The notes under the pieces: generated by a model
The model's database searches: none
The model's input: only the letters and a program-made list of their open reading frames with translations
What the model was told of the DNA's origin: nothing
Translations under genes and position numbers: made by a program
Assembly (NCBI RefSeq): GCF_000313135.1
Contig: NW_004457323.1
Location: forward strand, 638,797-662,940
DNA length: 24,144 bases
Direction: 5' to 3'
Source of the DNA: Acanthamoeba castellanii str. Neff
Taxonomy: Eukaryota; Discosea; Longamoebia; Acanthamoebidae
Shown: piece by piece, positions 1 to 8,700 of the stretch
How positions within the stretch are numbered: position 1 is the stretch's first letter
How the letters are laid out: each line of letters starts with the position of its first letter

Positions 1-205
1 AGCCCTCTCGTCGGCCGCTCTTGCTGTGACTTCGGCCGCTCTGGCCCTCTTGTTGGCCGCTCTTGCCGCGACTTCGGCTGCTCCGGCCCTCTCGTCGGCT
101 GCTCTTGCCACAACTTCAGCTGCTCCAGCCCTCTCGTCAGCCGCTCTGGCCCTCTCGTCCGCCGCTCTTGCCGCGACTTCGGCTGCTCCGGCCCGCTCAT
201 TGATG
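1..205. repeat. Imperfect tandem repeat encoding Ala-rich coiled coil
   Basis: Units of about 21 and 42 bases (minus strand: GCCGACGAGAGGGCC alternating with GCCGAAGTCGCGGCAAGAGCG) are repeated across the left edge. In the minus-strand frame each 7-codon unit gives AADERAR/AAEVAAR, a heptad-like period. The plus-strand Ala-rich open frame over the same bases is a shadow. Confidence 0.75.
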
Positions 206-631
206 GAATCTTCAAACCTCTGATGTTGAATGTCAGATAGGCGCAGCTTCTCAGTAAGGTATGGCACGCACCTTCCGTGCAGAAGCTGCCTCGTGTGCTC
301 TAGTTTTCCACTTGCCTTTTGCTGCTTCTGCCTTTACCTGCTAAATGCTTAGTATTTGCGAGTAGAACTTGATGCAAAGAGATGGAAAACGACTTGCCTT
401 GGCGCTCTTGACCATGTTGTGCTCCTCTGTTACATTCCTGAACAGATCGAAGTTTCTTTTTACCCCCTTGGTGCTCTGCATGGGGAGGTGTGGACCAACA
501 GCGCTCCAGCCATCCTTGTTGAATCCAACTAAATCAACCGTTTCTGGCAGGTCATTGTGCACGATGTGCCAGGATTTAAACTCTTCCTCTTGTGCGTTGG
601 GCAATGCCTCGAAGTACTGACGTCCGTCCAT
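1..631 (-). CDS. Coiled-coil protein, 3' part, runs off left edge (hypothetical)
   Basis: I do not recognise the family. Three exons join in phase on the minus strand: 631-398, 340-272 and 219-1. The first starts at an ATG (MDGRQYFEALPNAQ) and encodes a mixed-composition segment. The second is short and basic. The third holds an Ala/Glu/Arg repeat (units such as AADERA and GAAEVAARAADERA) that should form a long alpha-helical coiled coil and continues beyond base 1. The exon 1/exon 2 intron uses a GC donor (AAG|GCAAGT), and the second intron is GTGCGT...CAG. The start is uncertain: a plausible coding stretch upstream (about 735-640) is in another frame, so either a further intron lies near 650 or there is a small frameshift. 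The visible part is about 174 residues. Confidence is good that this strand is coding, low for function. Confidence 0.6.
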
Positions 632-902
632 CCGATCTTCTTGCCGCTACGCACATCCAACTCCAAAGCCTCCCGTACGGGAAAAAACAACAAAAACTTT
701 GCTTGGAATGCAACAGGAATGTTGGCTGTTTGGCGAAGTGCATGTCCCGCACACGTGGTCGCCTGGTGGCTCCGTGTTGACAGATCAGCGTGACCACGCC
801 CTTTGGCATTGTCTGCCAGCATGCTGGTGTGTCATGCGTGCGTGGCGACCGCAGCGAGGAAAGAGATCAACGCTCGTGCCCGCTGGTGAATGAAACGTAC
901 GG

Positions 903-1061
903 ATGAACGCCAAGCTACTGGAGACGCACAAGGAGGCCGAAATTCACGGACTCGCCTTGCTCAGGGCTACGGCATCTCGAGCGTTCGCCACGAAGCGCCA
1001 CGCCACAAGCTCATCGCCCTCACAAGGAACTGCAACCGCTGGGGCAGTGGTCCGCTCCTAG
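903..1061 (+). CDS. Small ORF, 52 residues (doubtful)
   Basis: An ATG-started frame begins MNAKLLETHKEAEIHGLAL and ends at TAG. Its composition (Ala, Arg, Ser, Thr, Lys) is protein-like and could be an amphipathic or organelle-targeting start. I find no partner exon downstream because the transposon begins at 1187. It may be a first exon cut off by the insertion, or chance. Confidence 0.2.
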   Translation: MNAKLLETHKEAEIHGLALLRATASRAFATKRHATSSSPSQGTATAGAVVRS

Positions 1062-1184
1062 ATCTGATACTGCAGTGGCCTGTCAACGTTAGCAGTTGCC
1101 CTCGCTTTGCGTGATCGCGCTTTTATTCTGCCCGATTGTGGTGGGGCTCCACAGCACTGAACCCGCCCTGGTGGTGGGCGTTGG

Positions 1185-1186
1185 TA
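1185..1186. repeat. Left target-site duplication (TA)
   Basis: TA immediately precedes the left CACTGCC terminus, and TA (10497-10498) immediately follows the right terminus. A 3-bp duplication does not fit (GTA against TAG), so the best reading is a 2-bp TA target site. Confidence 0.55.
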
Positions 1187-1208
1187 CACTGCCAGGATGG
1201 TAGATGGG
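1187..1208 (+). repeat. Left terminal inverted repeat
   Basis: This 22-base end starts CACTGCCAGGATGG and differs from the right end at three positions, each a transition. Two of the three are CpG in the right copy and CpA or TpG here, as expected from deamination of methylated CpG. Confidence 0.8.
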
Positions 1209-1235
1209 CGAAAGCTGGTTTTGGCCACCAAGACA

Positions 1236-1545
1236 GGCGATTCCACCTTGTCCCGCCCAAAAAGGTGACCCAGAGACGAACCAGCTCGCCTTGGTGGGCA
1301 AAAGATGGAACATTCCATCACTCCCGTCCACCTCGGGTGCACCTAGGTGGACAGAAGACGGAACGTGCCATCTTCAAGTCCACCTCGGGTGCACCTAGGT
1401 GGACAGAAGATCGAACACACCATCTTCAAGTCCACCTTGGGAACACCTCAAGGTGGGAACAAGAGAGAAGCACATCGCAAGGTGGACATGACCACAACAA
1501 CCATGCCTTCGAGGTGGGAAGAAGGTGATTTTGTTGGTGTCGCAT
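1236..1545. repeat. Left subterminal repeat array (AGGTGG/CCACCT motifs)
   Basis: Many copies of CCACCTTG/CAAGGTGG in both orientations occur here. They include a partial tandem repeat with unit starts at about 1326, 1379 and 1430 (period about 52), each copy containing a small palindrome TCCACCT...AGGTGGA. The same core motif crowds the right end at 10308-10480, which links the two arrays as parts of one element. Confidence 0.7.
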
Positions 1546-1606
1546 ATATTCAATACACACATTACAGCAAAGTGTTGTGGTCCGCCCTCTAGCCTGGCTG
1601 TTGTTC

Positions 1607-1686
1607 GCCGTCCGCCGTCCGCCGTAGCTGCTGCCGTACATCGCCGTCCGCCGTCCGCCGTCCGCCGTCCACCGTCCGCCGTCCCC
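1607..1686. repeat. Heptamer microsatellite (GTCCGCC)n
   Basis: Runs of GTCCGCC, interrupted near 1625-1645, lie between the left subterminal array and the 3' end of the minus-strand transposon gene. No coding role is seen. Confidence 0.85.
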
Positions 1687-2974
1687 GCTCAATCACTCTG
1701 CACAACGCGGAGTTAGTGAATACGCATGTACTGTGGCGTTGGCGTACTAGGCCTGTAGGCGATGTAGATCTTGATGTTCCGGCGGGCCATCCAGACTTGC
1801 TCCATATCGAACTTGAGCGCAATGGTTCCATTCGCCATGGGGTCCCACTCTAAGTCGTCCGCGCCCGTTACGGATCTGATCGCAGCCTCTAGGGCTGCAG
1901 GCGGAGGAACAGCCCAGGCGGGCAGATTGCTAATCCGCTGGCGGAGCTTGTCCCCGTCGACCACCTTCAGGTCTGCCGGGTGACGCGTGATGCCGTTCCA
2001 AGGAAGCCCAGAGCTTGTGAGCGAGACTAACCATTCGCGATTTACTACAATTGCAGAGGAACTGTGAGCGATGAATTCAACGAGATATGAAGCAAAGAAA
2101 GATGTACCGTCGTTGACGTGGGCAGGGGCAGGTGATTGCTGGGCGTGTTCGAGTGCGCGTTTGGTCAGCACCCACTTCTGCCCGCTCTTCCTAGGGGCCG
2201 AGTGCTCGCAGACCGAGTCAATCTCGGCCTCGGTCGGCTTGTCTGGATCTTGGCGAGGCTGCTGGGCGCCGGGCTGCGTATTGGCCAGGCGCGTGAGTTG
2301 CTTTGCAGCACTCGCGGCCTGGTCATCCCCTTGAGTCGACCGCTCCTGGGTCGATGCAGACGTAGTTTGTTGTTTTTTCGTACAAAGAACAGCGTCGGCC
2401 GGAGGCTGGGGTCGTGTCGTGGTCTCAGCGTCGACCAACGAATCACACTTGCGCTTACACAACAGTGGCGAGCCCTCTGGTGATGCTAGCCATGCCGCCA
2501 GTTGGCTGCAAAGTGAAGATTCCTGGTCCTCTGAATCCTCATGAGAGCTGCTGGAGGCCGACTTGGTGCATGTCTTCTTTGGCACCACATTGTATGTGCT
2601 TGGACCTGTACGCTTAACTCCGCAGGAGTTCTTCATAACAACCTGCAGAGTGGACTAAACGTTTATGTCAATAAAGCATTCAATTGGAGGAAAGAAATAG
2701 TGAAATAACATACCAGTGAACTTGTGTTGCCACAAGCAACTCTTGCTGGCGGCAATGCAACGTCCTCTGGGTGAGTGTCTGGTTGGCTGGCTTCCTCGCC
2801 GTCGCCGTCGCCGTCGTCACTGTCGTCATCGTTGTACTTGTTATTGATATTGTTGTTGTTGTCCTTGTTGCTGTTGTTGTCATCTTCGCTATGTCACACC
2901 AGTTGAAATCCACCTGCAACTTCAAATGTTAGTAAATATGTAAGAGGAATGATGATATGGAAAATACCTTGATA

Positions 2975-3140
2975 CCATTGAATAAACTTGTTGTATCTTG
3001 CTTCTTGTCTTCGCTGTCCCATTCGCCATCCTGTTCACCGTCCCATTCACCATCCCATTCACCATCCCATTCGCCATCCCATTCGCCGTCCCATTCGCTG
3101 TCCTGTTCGCCATCCTGTTCACTGTCCCATTCTTTGAACT
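2975..3140 (-). repeat. Coding minisatellite, WDGE/QDGE repeat
   Basis: On the minus strand 12-base units (GAATGGGATGGC/GAACAGGATGGC) repeat about ten times inside exon 3168-2968, giving an acidic Glu-Trp-Asp-Gly repeat. A Lys-rich stretch (AAKKKAKKKEFKE) precedes it. Confidence 0.8.
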
Positions 3141-4147
3141 CTTTCTTCTTTGCCTTTTTCTTTGCAGCCTGCAAGAAAAGATGAGAACAAAGTTGTGTGC
3201 ATTATGCACTAAGTGTTTGTGTGCATTATGCACTAATGTACCACATGTGCCTGGGGTGAGTTGACATACTTAAAGAGACTCACCACTTTGCTTCCAGGCT
3301 TGGCCAAGCACACTTTGGCCAGGTTCACATCCCTCCACCATGCGACCAATTGCTTCAAATGGCTGGGCTTGGTGGGAGGACACAAGGGGTCCTCAAACAC
3401 CCACTCATTCGCCATTCTGAAGGCCGTTTGAATGAGTGTATCCCTGAATTGTTTATCAACTGCACATGCAGGAAGTCAGTAAATAAATGGGTTAAAGCAC
3501 ATGAAAGGTCATGTACCTGCGACTTTCGCCTTGAACTCAGCTGGCTTCTTCACTGGCTTCAGCTTTTCAAATGCATGTGCAAGCAGCAACTTCAGCGACT
3601 TGGTGACTGGCTTCCATCACTTGCACACATGAAGAGAAAACAGCTCAGTAACTACAACTAAAACCAAACACTACTAACAACCATACCACTGGAACAAAGC
3701 TCTTGCTGATCCAATTCTTCACACTGGCCAATAGCTTCACTTTTTCCTTCTCCTCAACCCACTTGATGAATTCAAGTCATAGCTTGTTGCCATCGCCTTG
3801 CTCAACCTTCACAATGTCAAAGTAGATGTGGGCAACTTCAACTTTCACCACATCAGCAACATCTTCCTGCTCCATACTGTGCTGCAAATTGACCTTAGTG
3901 ATCAGGTTGATTAGCAGCTGACAGGTCTCCTCTTGGCCCTTCCACAGCTTGTCCAGGCCTGTCACCAAGGCCTTGGAAAAAGCAAGAAACTCTGTTGTGT
4001 GGAATGTGTAAATCTTTGTGATTGATTATGAAAACAATAACTGGAAAAAACAATGAAAGCAAACCTTCATTGGTGACCATGGATGGGGCCCTTGCTGTAG
4101 CTGTTGTGTTGGTTGATTGATTTTCCACAAGTGAGATTAAATAAAGT

Positions 4148-4440
4148 AAAATTAGAAATCATGTAGAAGGAATTTCTACTATGTTGAGTAAATGAAAGTG
4201 AAATGCACCTCCATTCCTCAGATTGGACAATGATCCCTTTGCTGAACCCTGTACATTGCCTGATTAGTGAAACAGAAAATTAACATTAGCAAAATTAGAA
4301 ATCACATAGAAGGAATTTCTACTACATCAAGTAAATGAAAGCAAAACGCACCTCCATTCCTCAGATTGGACAATGATCCCTTTGCTGAACCCCATACATT
4401 GCCTGATTAGCGAAACAGAAAATTAATATTAGAAATCAAA
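4148..4440. repeat. Tandem duplication of one exon plus intron (unit 142-143 bp)
   Basis: Two near-identical copies cover about 4148-4290 and 4291-4433. Each contains a 51-base exon (4209-4259 and 4352-4402) with the same splice sites. Because 51 is a multiple of three, both copies can be included in frame, giving 17 residues twice (core KGSLSNLRNG). The few differences are mostly transitions. Confidence 0.8.
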
Positions 4441-4640
4441 CAGTTGTTTGAGTGAGATTGGGTACCAAAAGCATTCTTCTTCATGATCATGGGTAAGTGG
4501 TCAGCAGTGAAGATGTACTGGCCAGGAGGAAGGAGGAGGAAGACTTGTGCTGCCACTACTCCACCAATTGGGTGGGAGTGGAATACTGATCTTGTCAACG
4601 AGCCGCGGCTGGCCTTTATGCTGTCAACCCTGGTTATTTC

Positions 4641-5736
4641 CCAGTTTTAAGTACCTTTTTTCTTGGCTTGCATACCGCGGAACCAACATCCGGAATAACT
4701 GCAATTTCTGCGGACTTCTTTTTATTTTGAAAAAAAATACACTTCAGAAATAAAAAGAAGTCCGCAGAAATCGCGGTGTCAGGAAAATTGTTTTCTCTTT
4801 ATTTCTACGGACGACTTCGAAGAAGAAAATGATAAACAAATAAAAAGAAAACTTGCCCCCCCTTGACATCTCCCTTCTAGAGGAGATGTTTGAGGTGCTT
4901 GACATGCACAATGATGCCTGTTCCATTCTGTGCTGGCGTTTTTTTATGACCACTTGATGCTCACCCACTACTTGACCCCCCTCCATCTTCTTAATAAAGA
5001 AGAATAAAATACTTTGTCTTCCTTTGTGCACTTAAAATCAATTCTTCCTGTTTCTTGTCTCTTTTTCTCTTCTCTTTTCTTGCTTGCAAATAAAACAATT
5101 TTTCTTGTTTCTTTTTCTCTTTTTTGCAAAAAAATGTAAAAAAGTTGGGCACTCAGTATGCCTTCTGAATACAGGTTTACAGCTGTAACTGTAAATGCTG
5201 ATGTGGCTTCTTTTTTTTTAATAAATTCATTTTCTTTGTTGCTGCACTTTTTTTGCTTTAAATATTTTGCATTCTTCATCCATGGAACCCATGAGCTTGG
5301 TTCTGTGGATGGTGGGAAGGTGCTCTGCAGGCTGTTTGGAATATTTACTTTTGACTGTATAAAATCACTGCTCAGTGTGAGTCATTTGAGGAATGCTCCT
5401 TTGTTGACAAGAAGTTGCTGTGGAAAGTGGCCCTAGACACGCTGAGCTTCTTTTCCTTACCACCCTTGGCGATGCCACGCATGTGGGGCTCTTCAAGAGG
5501 CAGGGAGAGCTTTGCCCTTCAATTAAATAAAACAGAGCAGGCCCTTCTGTGCCTTGATTCATGTGCCACAGACAATTGAGTGCATGATTCAACAAGTACA
5601 TGTGTTAATTGCTTTCAATTAGCTGTTAATTTTGCTAATCTTGCCTTTCTCCAGTGGCCAAGCTGCAATGCCCAAAAATGGAGTATGTTTCCTTCCCATC
5701 ACTCTCCCCAATGGGTTAATCATGCAATCCATGCAG
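4641..5736. other. Divergent intergenic region of the transposon
   Basis: This 1.1-kb stretch separates the two divergent transposon genes and presumably holds both promoters. It is AT-rich with pyrimidine-rich tracts (about 5030-5130) and contains a perfect 24-bp inverted repeat (4704-4771). Upstream first exons of either gene may lie here but I cannot define them. The open frames I see are not supported by composition. Confidence 0.5.
4704..4771. repeat. Perfect 24-bp inverted repeat (hairpin)
   Basis: The arms at 4704-4727 and 4748-4771 are exact reverse complements (core TCTGCGGACTTC), with a 20-base spacer. A transcript of either strand would form a strong hairpin. The arms keep their CpG within a CpG-poor region. 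It could be a transcription-end or regulatory structure, or part of a small foldback insertion. Confidence 0.75.
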
Positions 5737-8700
5737 GTACAGCAGCATTGCCCAATATCATAACCCCAAGGAGCACAAGAGGTGATTGTGGAAGAAACAC
5801 AAGCCATGCCCATTGCTGTACATCAATCCACCTTTCCCATTTACTTGATTTCTAACACCCTCAAGGGCTGATTGTGAGAGGAGGCTGCATCATTACACAG
5901 GTAAAAACAAGTGGAAGCAAATATGCAAGGATGTAGTGCAATGGCGCAGCCTCAAGATGGTACATGTGATTGTGTGATTGTGTTGCTAATCTACTGATGT
6001 CATGTTGTTGCTGCAGGTGTACCTGCTGAATCTTCATGTAGACTGACAAGACATCATCAACATCAATGATCAACATCTCTACTTTGGTGATTGTGAAGAA
6101 CAGTACTTCATTGCTGTTATCTGCATGTGGTTGTTTAATGACATGCACAAGGGCTTTGAAGACCATGCCTACATGAACAACCTGGATGGCATGATCAATG
6201 ACTTCTACCACCAGCTCTTTGTGCACCAGATCAACTTTGCCTTTGACCTGGACAAGGAGCATGTGCTCCTTTTTCAAATCTTCTCAATGTACTATCACAG
6301 GAGGTAATTGCGCCTCCTGCTTCCTGTTATGTTTTTGCACCTACTCACTTCCTTTACACCCCTTCCTTCATCTGCTTAGATACAAGCAGAAGCAGATGAA
6401 GGAGGAGATGCAAAGGAAGATCACTTGTGACAAGTACAAGGCAAGCTCTACGTTGATGATGCTTGCCTTGAGGTATGTGTTGTATGTAAATCTCCTTTCT
6501 TGTCTCAATTTGTTTTTGTGTAGTGCACAAGACCAGTACAGCAGTGAATATGAGATGCATGTGAAAGAAGAGAAAGAAGAGAAAGAAGAAGGTGAGGTGG
6601 TCGCCAAGGCTGCCAGCCTCCTCATGGTACCTTCCTTTCTTTGCTCTTTACTTGTGCACCTGATGCTCCTCCTTTACGTATTTTGTACACAGGAGGCACA
6701 TGGACTTGACACTGAGATGATTCTTGCATGTGCAACGCATGGGGCTTGTTCTGTTTGGTGATGGTCTGAACACCAAGGCGCTTGCCTTCACCATCAATGA
6801 TGGCCCCAAGGAGCTCATTCATTGGCGCTTCAACAAGCACAGGCGCAAACGAGAAGCTGGCTGCAGAACAGTGATTGCTCAAGTGAAAGCGCCAGGCCAG
6901 TGATGAGGGAGATGAAGGTGACAACAATGAGTGCAACAGAGTTTTCAGCTACAGCAAGGAAGAGAAGGTCAACAGAAGCAAGAGCAAGGTTGAGAGTGAG
7001 GTCAAGGTCAAGAGCAAAGAAACAATAAATGATGTTGAGGACACACAAGGAGATGAGCTGGAGGACTAGGACAATGAGCAAATGGAAGACAAGGCAATTG
7101 CAGCCATGGCAGCCATCAACACTGAGAGGGCCAACAACAACAATGATGCACACATTCCAGAGGACCCAATGGGTCCAGCAACGGAGGAAGAGCTTAATGA
7201 ACATGATCTGCCTCCAGTACATTTGCTGTTGTTATTACCTTTATTCTTACTGACCTCCTATGTTCACTTCTAAAATGTAGGCACATCACAGGCGTGTAGC
7301 GCAAAGACAGGGAGCCATAGAGCGCACAATAGCAGACCCAAAGAACAAGGCACTCTACAAGCACATGCAGCACAACAACACCACTGAGCGCACAATGGAG
7401 GACCTGCTTTGTATGCATTGGAATCCACCATTCTGTTTCAGGACAATCACCAAGAGCGTCCATGTGCTGAGCAAGGCTGGTCAGGTACACCACAAACAAC
7501 ATTATTTTTGTTGTTTTCATCATTTTCAGTGATTGACTTGCATGCAGATGATGTACCCACCAGTTGCACAGCGTCGGGCTTGTGTTGGTTGGGGGACGCT
7601 TGACTTTGTGTCCCCAACTGATGTGATCTGTGATTGCTACAAGCTCAAGGTAGACTTGAGCAATGAGCACTTCCATTTTGAATGGAGTGCAAGGCTCAAG
7701 CACCCATGCAACTGCAAATGATTTGAGCAGTGTGAATGGTACGACACCCCACAAAAACCCTCAATACTAACTTACTAACTTCGTGTTTGTCTTAAGTTAC
7801 ATGTGGAGCAGGGCCCACATGCAAGGGTGAAGGTGGAAGGACTGCTGGCTCATCCTTCCCATTTTTTATATTGATGTGTTTGAGCAAAGTAGATTGAGAA
7901 ACTGAAGTGTCGTTGGGATCTACATGTCCTTCACCAATGTGTTGATGGATGAAATGGAGATCACTGAGTCAAGATACCTCCTCTGCCTTGTGCTGCAGGA
8001 TGTTGACCTCTTCAACGCCTTGCGGATCGTCATCATCACACCAATGCGCCTGCTCAAGCGCAGATACAACATCTACTTCAAGGCCAACAACACCATGTGC
8101 CACTGCTACGGCTCCATCTACTGTATCCTCAGCGACCATCCCTCACAGGCACTGTGTGCCAGTACATTCATCAATTGTTCAGTTTGTCTTTCTTCAAGTT
8201 AACTTATGTTTTATTCATGTCACAGGATTAGCACAGGGCGGCTGGGGGTCATGCTGATACTGCCACAACCTCTCGGCCTTCTTCCATGAGGTGGAATGGC
8301 TGATCAAGGTTGGCAGCTGAATGGTGCACCAGCCCCAGTGACATGGCAACTACTGGAGCGTCTATGACGCTCATGTTGTGATGCTCAAGGACTCCAACGA
8401 AGGAGTCTGTGGCAAGGTTGGCCCCACTGATGAGAAAATAAAGGTGCATGGCTGGGGCCAACAGGTAAGCCCATTTTGGGAGCTCCTCTGGATGTGTGAA
8501 TTGTTTTATGATTGCTTTGGTATCTGTCTACTGCATATTGAGCACCTTGGTCTTCTCAAGGTGCATCGACCTGATCCTTACACAACTTTTAACTTTATTA
8601 ACTTCTTCTTCATTTGAAGAGACACTTGCAGTACACAAGCACAGTGCATGGGCTTGAGGAAGAGCTCAACAAGGCGTTCAAGGCTTTCCCACCATTCCCA

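Larger units (their letters stand above)
640..1186. other. Upstream/intergenic stretch left of the transposon
   Basis: No convincing multi-exon gene is seen here. The minus strand at about 735-640 may hold a further exon of the left-edge coiled-coil gene. On the plus strand 903-1061 is a small open frame. The remainder up to 1184 has no recognisable feature and ends at the TA that flanks the transposon. Confidence 0.4.
1713..4640 (-). pseudogene. Transposon accessory gene, unknown acidic/basic protein, decayed
   Basis: Ten exons can be chained on the minus strand: about 4640-4466, 4402-4352, 4259-4209, 4100-4065, 3991-3687, 3619-3517, 3459-3284, 3168-2968, 2913-2714 and 2642-1713. Splice sites and phases agree at every junction. 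Encoded features in order: a small N-terminal segment, a duplicated 17-residue exon, a Lys-rich middle (KWVEEKEKVKLL), a segment beginning with the residues MANEWVFEDPL, a Lys-rich patch followed by a (W/Q)DGE tandem repeat, an Asn/Asp run, then a 310-codon last exon that is fully open (stop TAA at 1713-1715). I recognise no domain. Lesions are TGA at 3777-3779, TGA as the first codon of the exon starting at 3619, and a one-base frame slip in exon 2913-2714. The 5' end is unclear. Its place beside a transposase suggests a second transposition or regulatory protein, but that is inference. Confidence 0.6.
2643..8690. other. CpG-depleted interior of the transposon
   Basis: CpG is almost absent across this block while TpG and CpA are abundant. 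For example, I see no CpG at all in the 287-base exon 6017-6303. Both ends of the element and all flanking genes are CpG-rich. Splice sites and long reading frames survive, so this is coding-type sequence altered mainly by CpG transitions. The boundaries are gradual and set by eye. Confidence 0.75.

Noticed and set aside
26..223. Plus-strand Ala/Ser-rich open frame at the left edge
   Set aside because: The opposite strand gives a heptad coiled coil that joins upstream exons in phase, which is far better supported.
1184..1186. 3-bp target-site duplication typical of CACTA
   Set aside because: The left flank is GTA and the right flank is TAG; only TA is shared next to the termini.
1326..1455. 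CRISPR-like array
   Set aside because: The roughly 52-bp units are contiguous tandem repeats without distinct spacers and lie in a eukaryotic transposon end.
5737..8464. Nuclear genetic code with TGA as a sense codon
   Set aside because: The intact genes in the window show no in-frame TGA, one of them appears to end in TGA, and the TGA codons in the transposon coincide with CpG loss, so decay is the simpler explanation. It is not fully excluded without copies to align.
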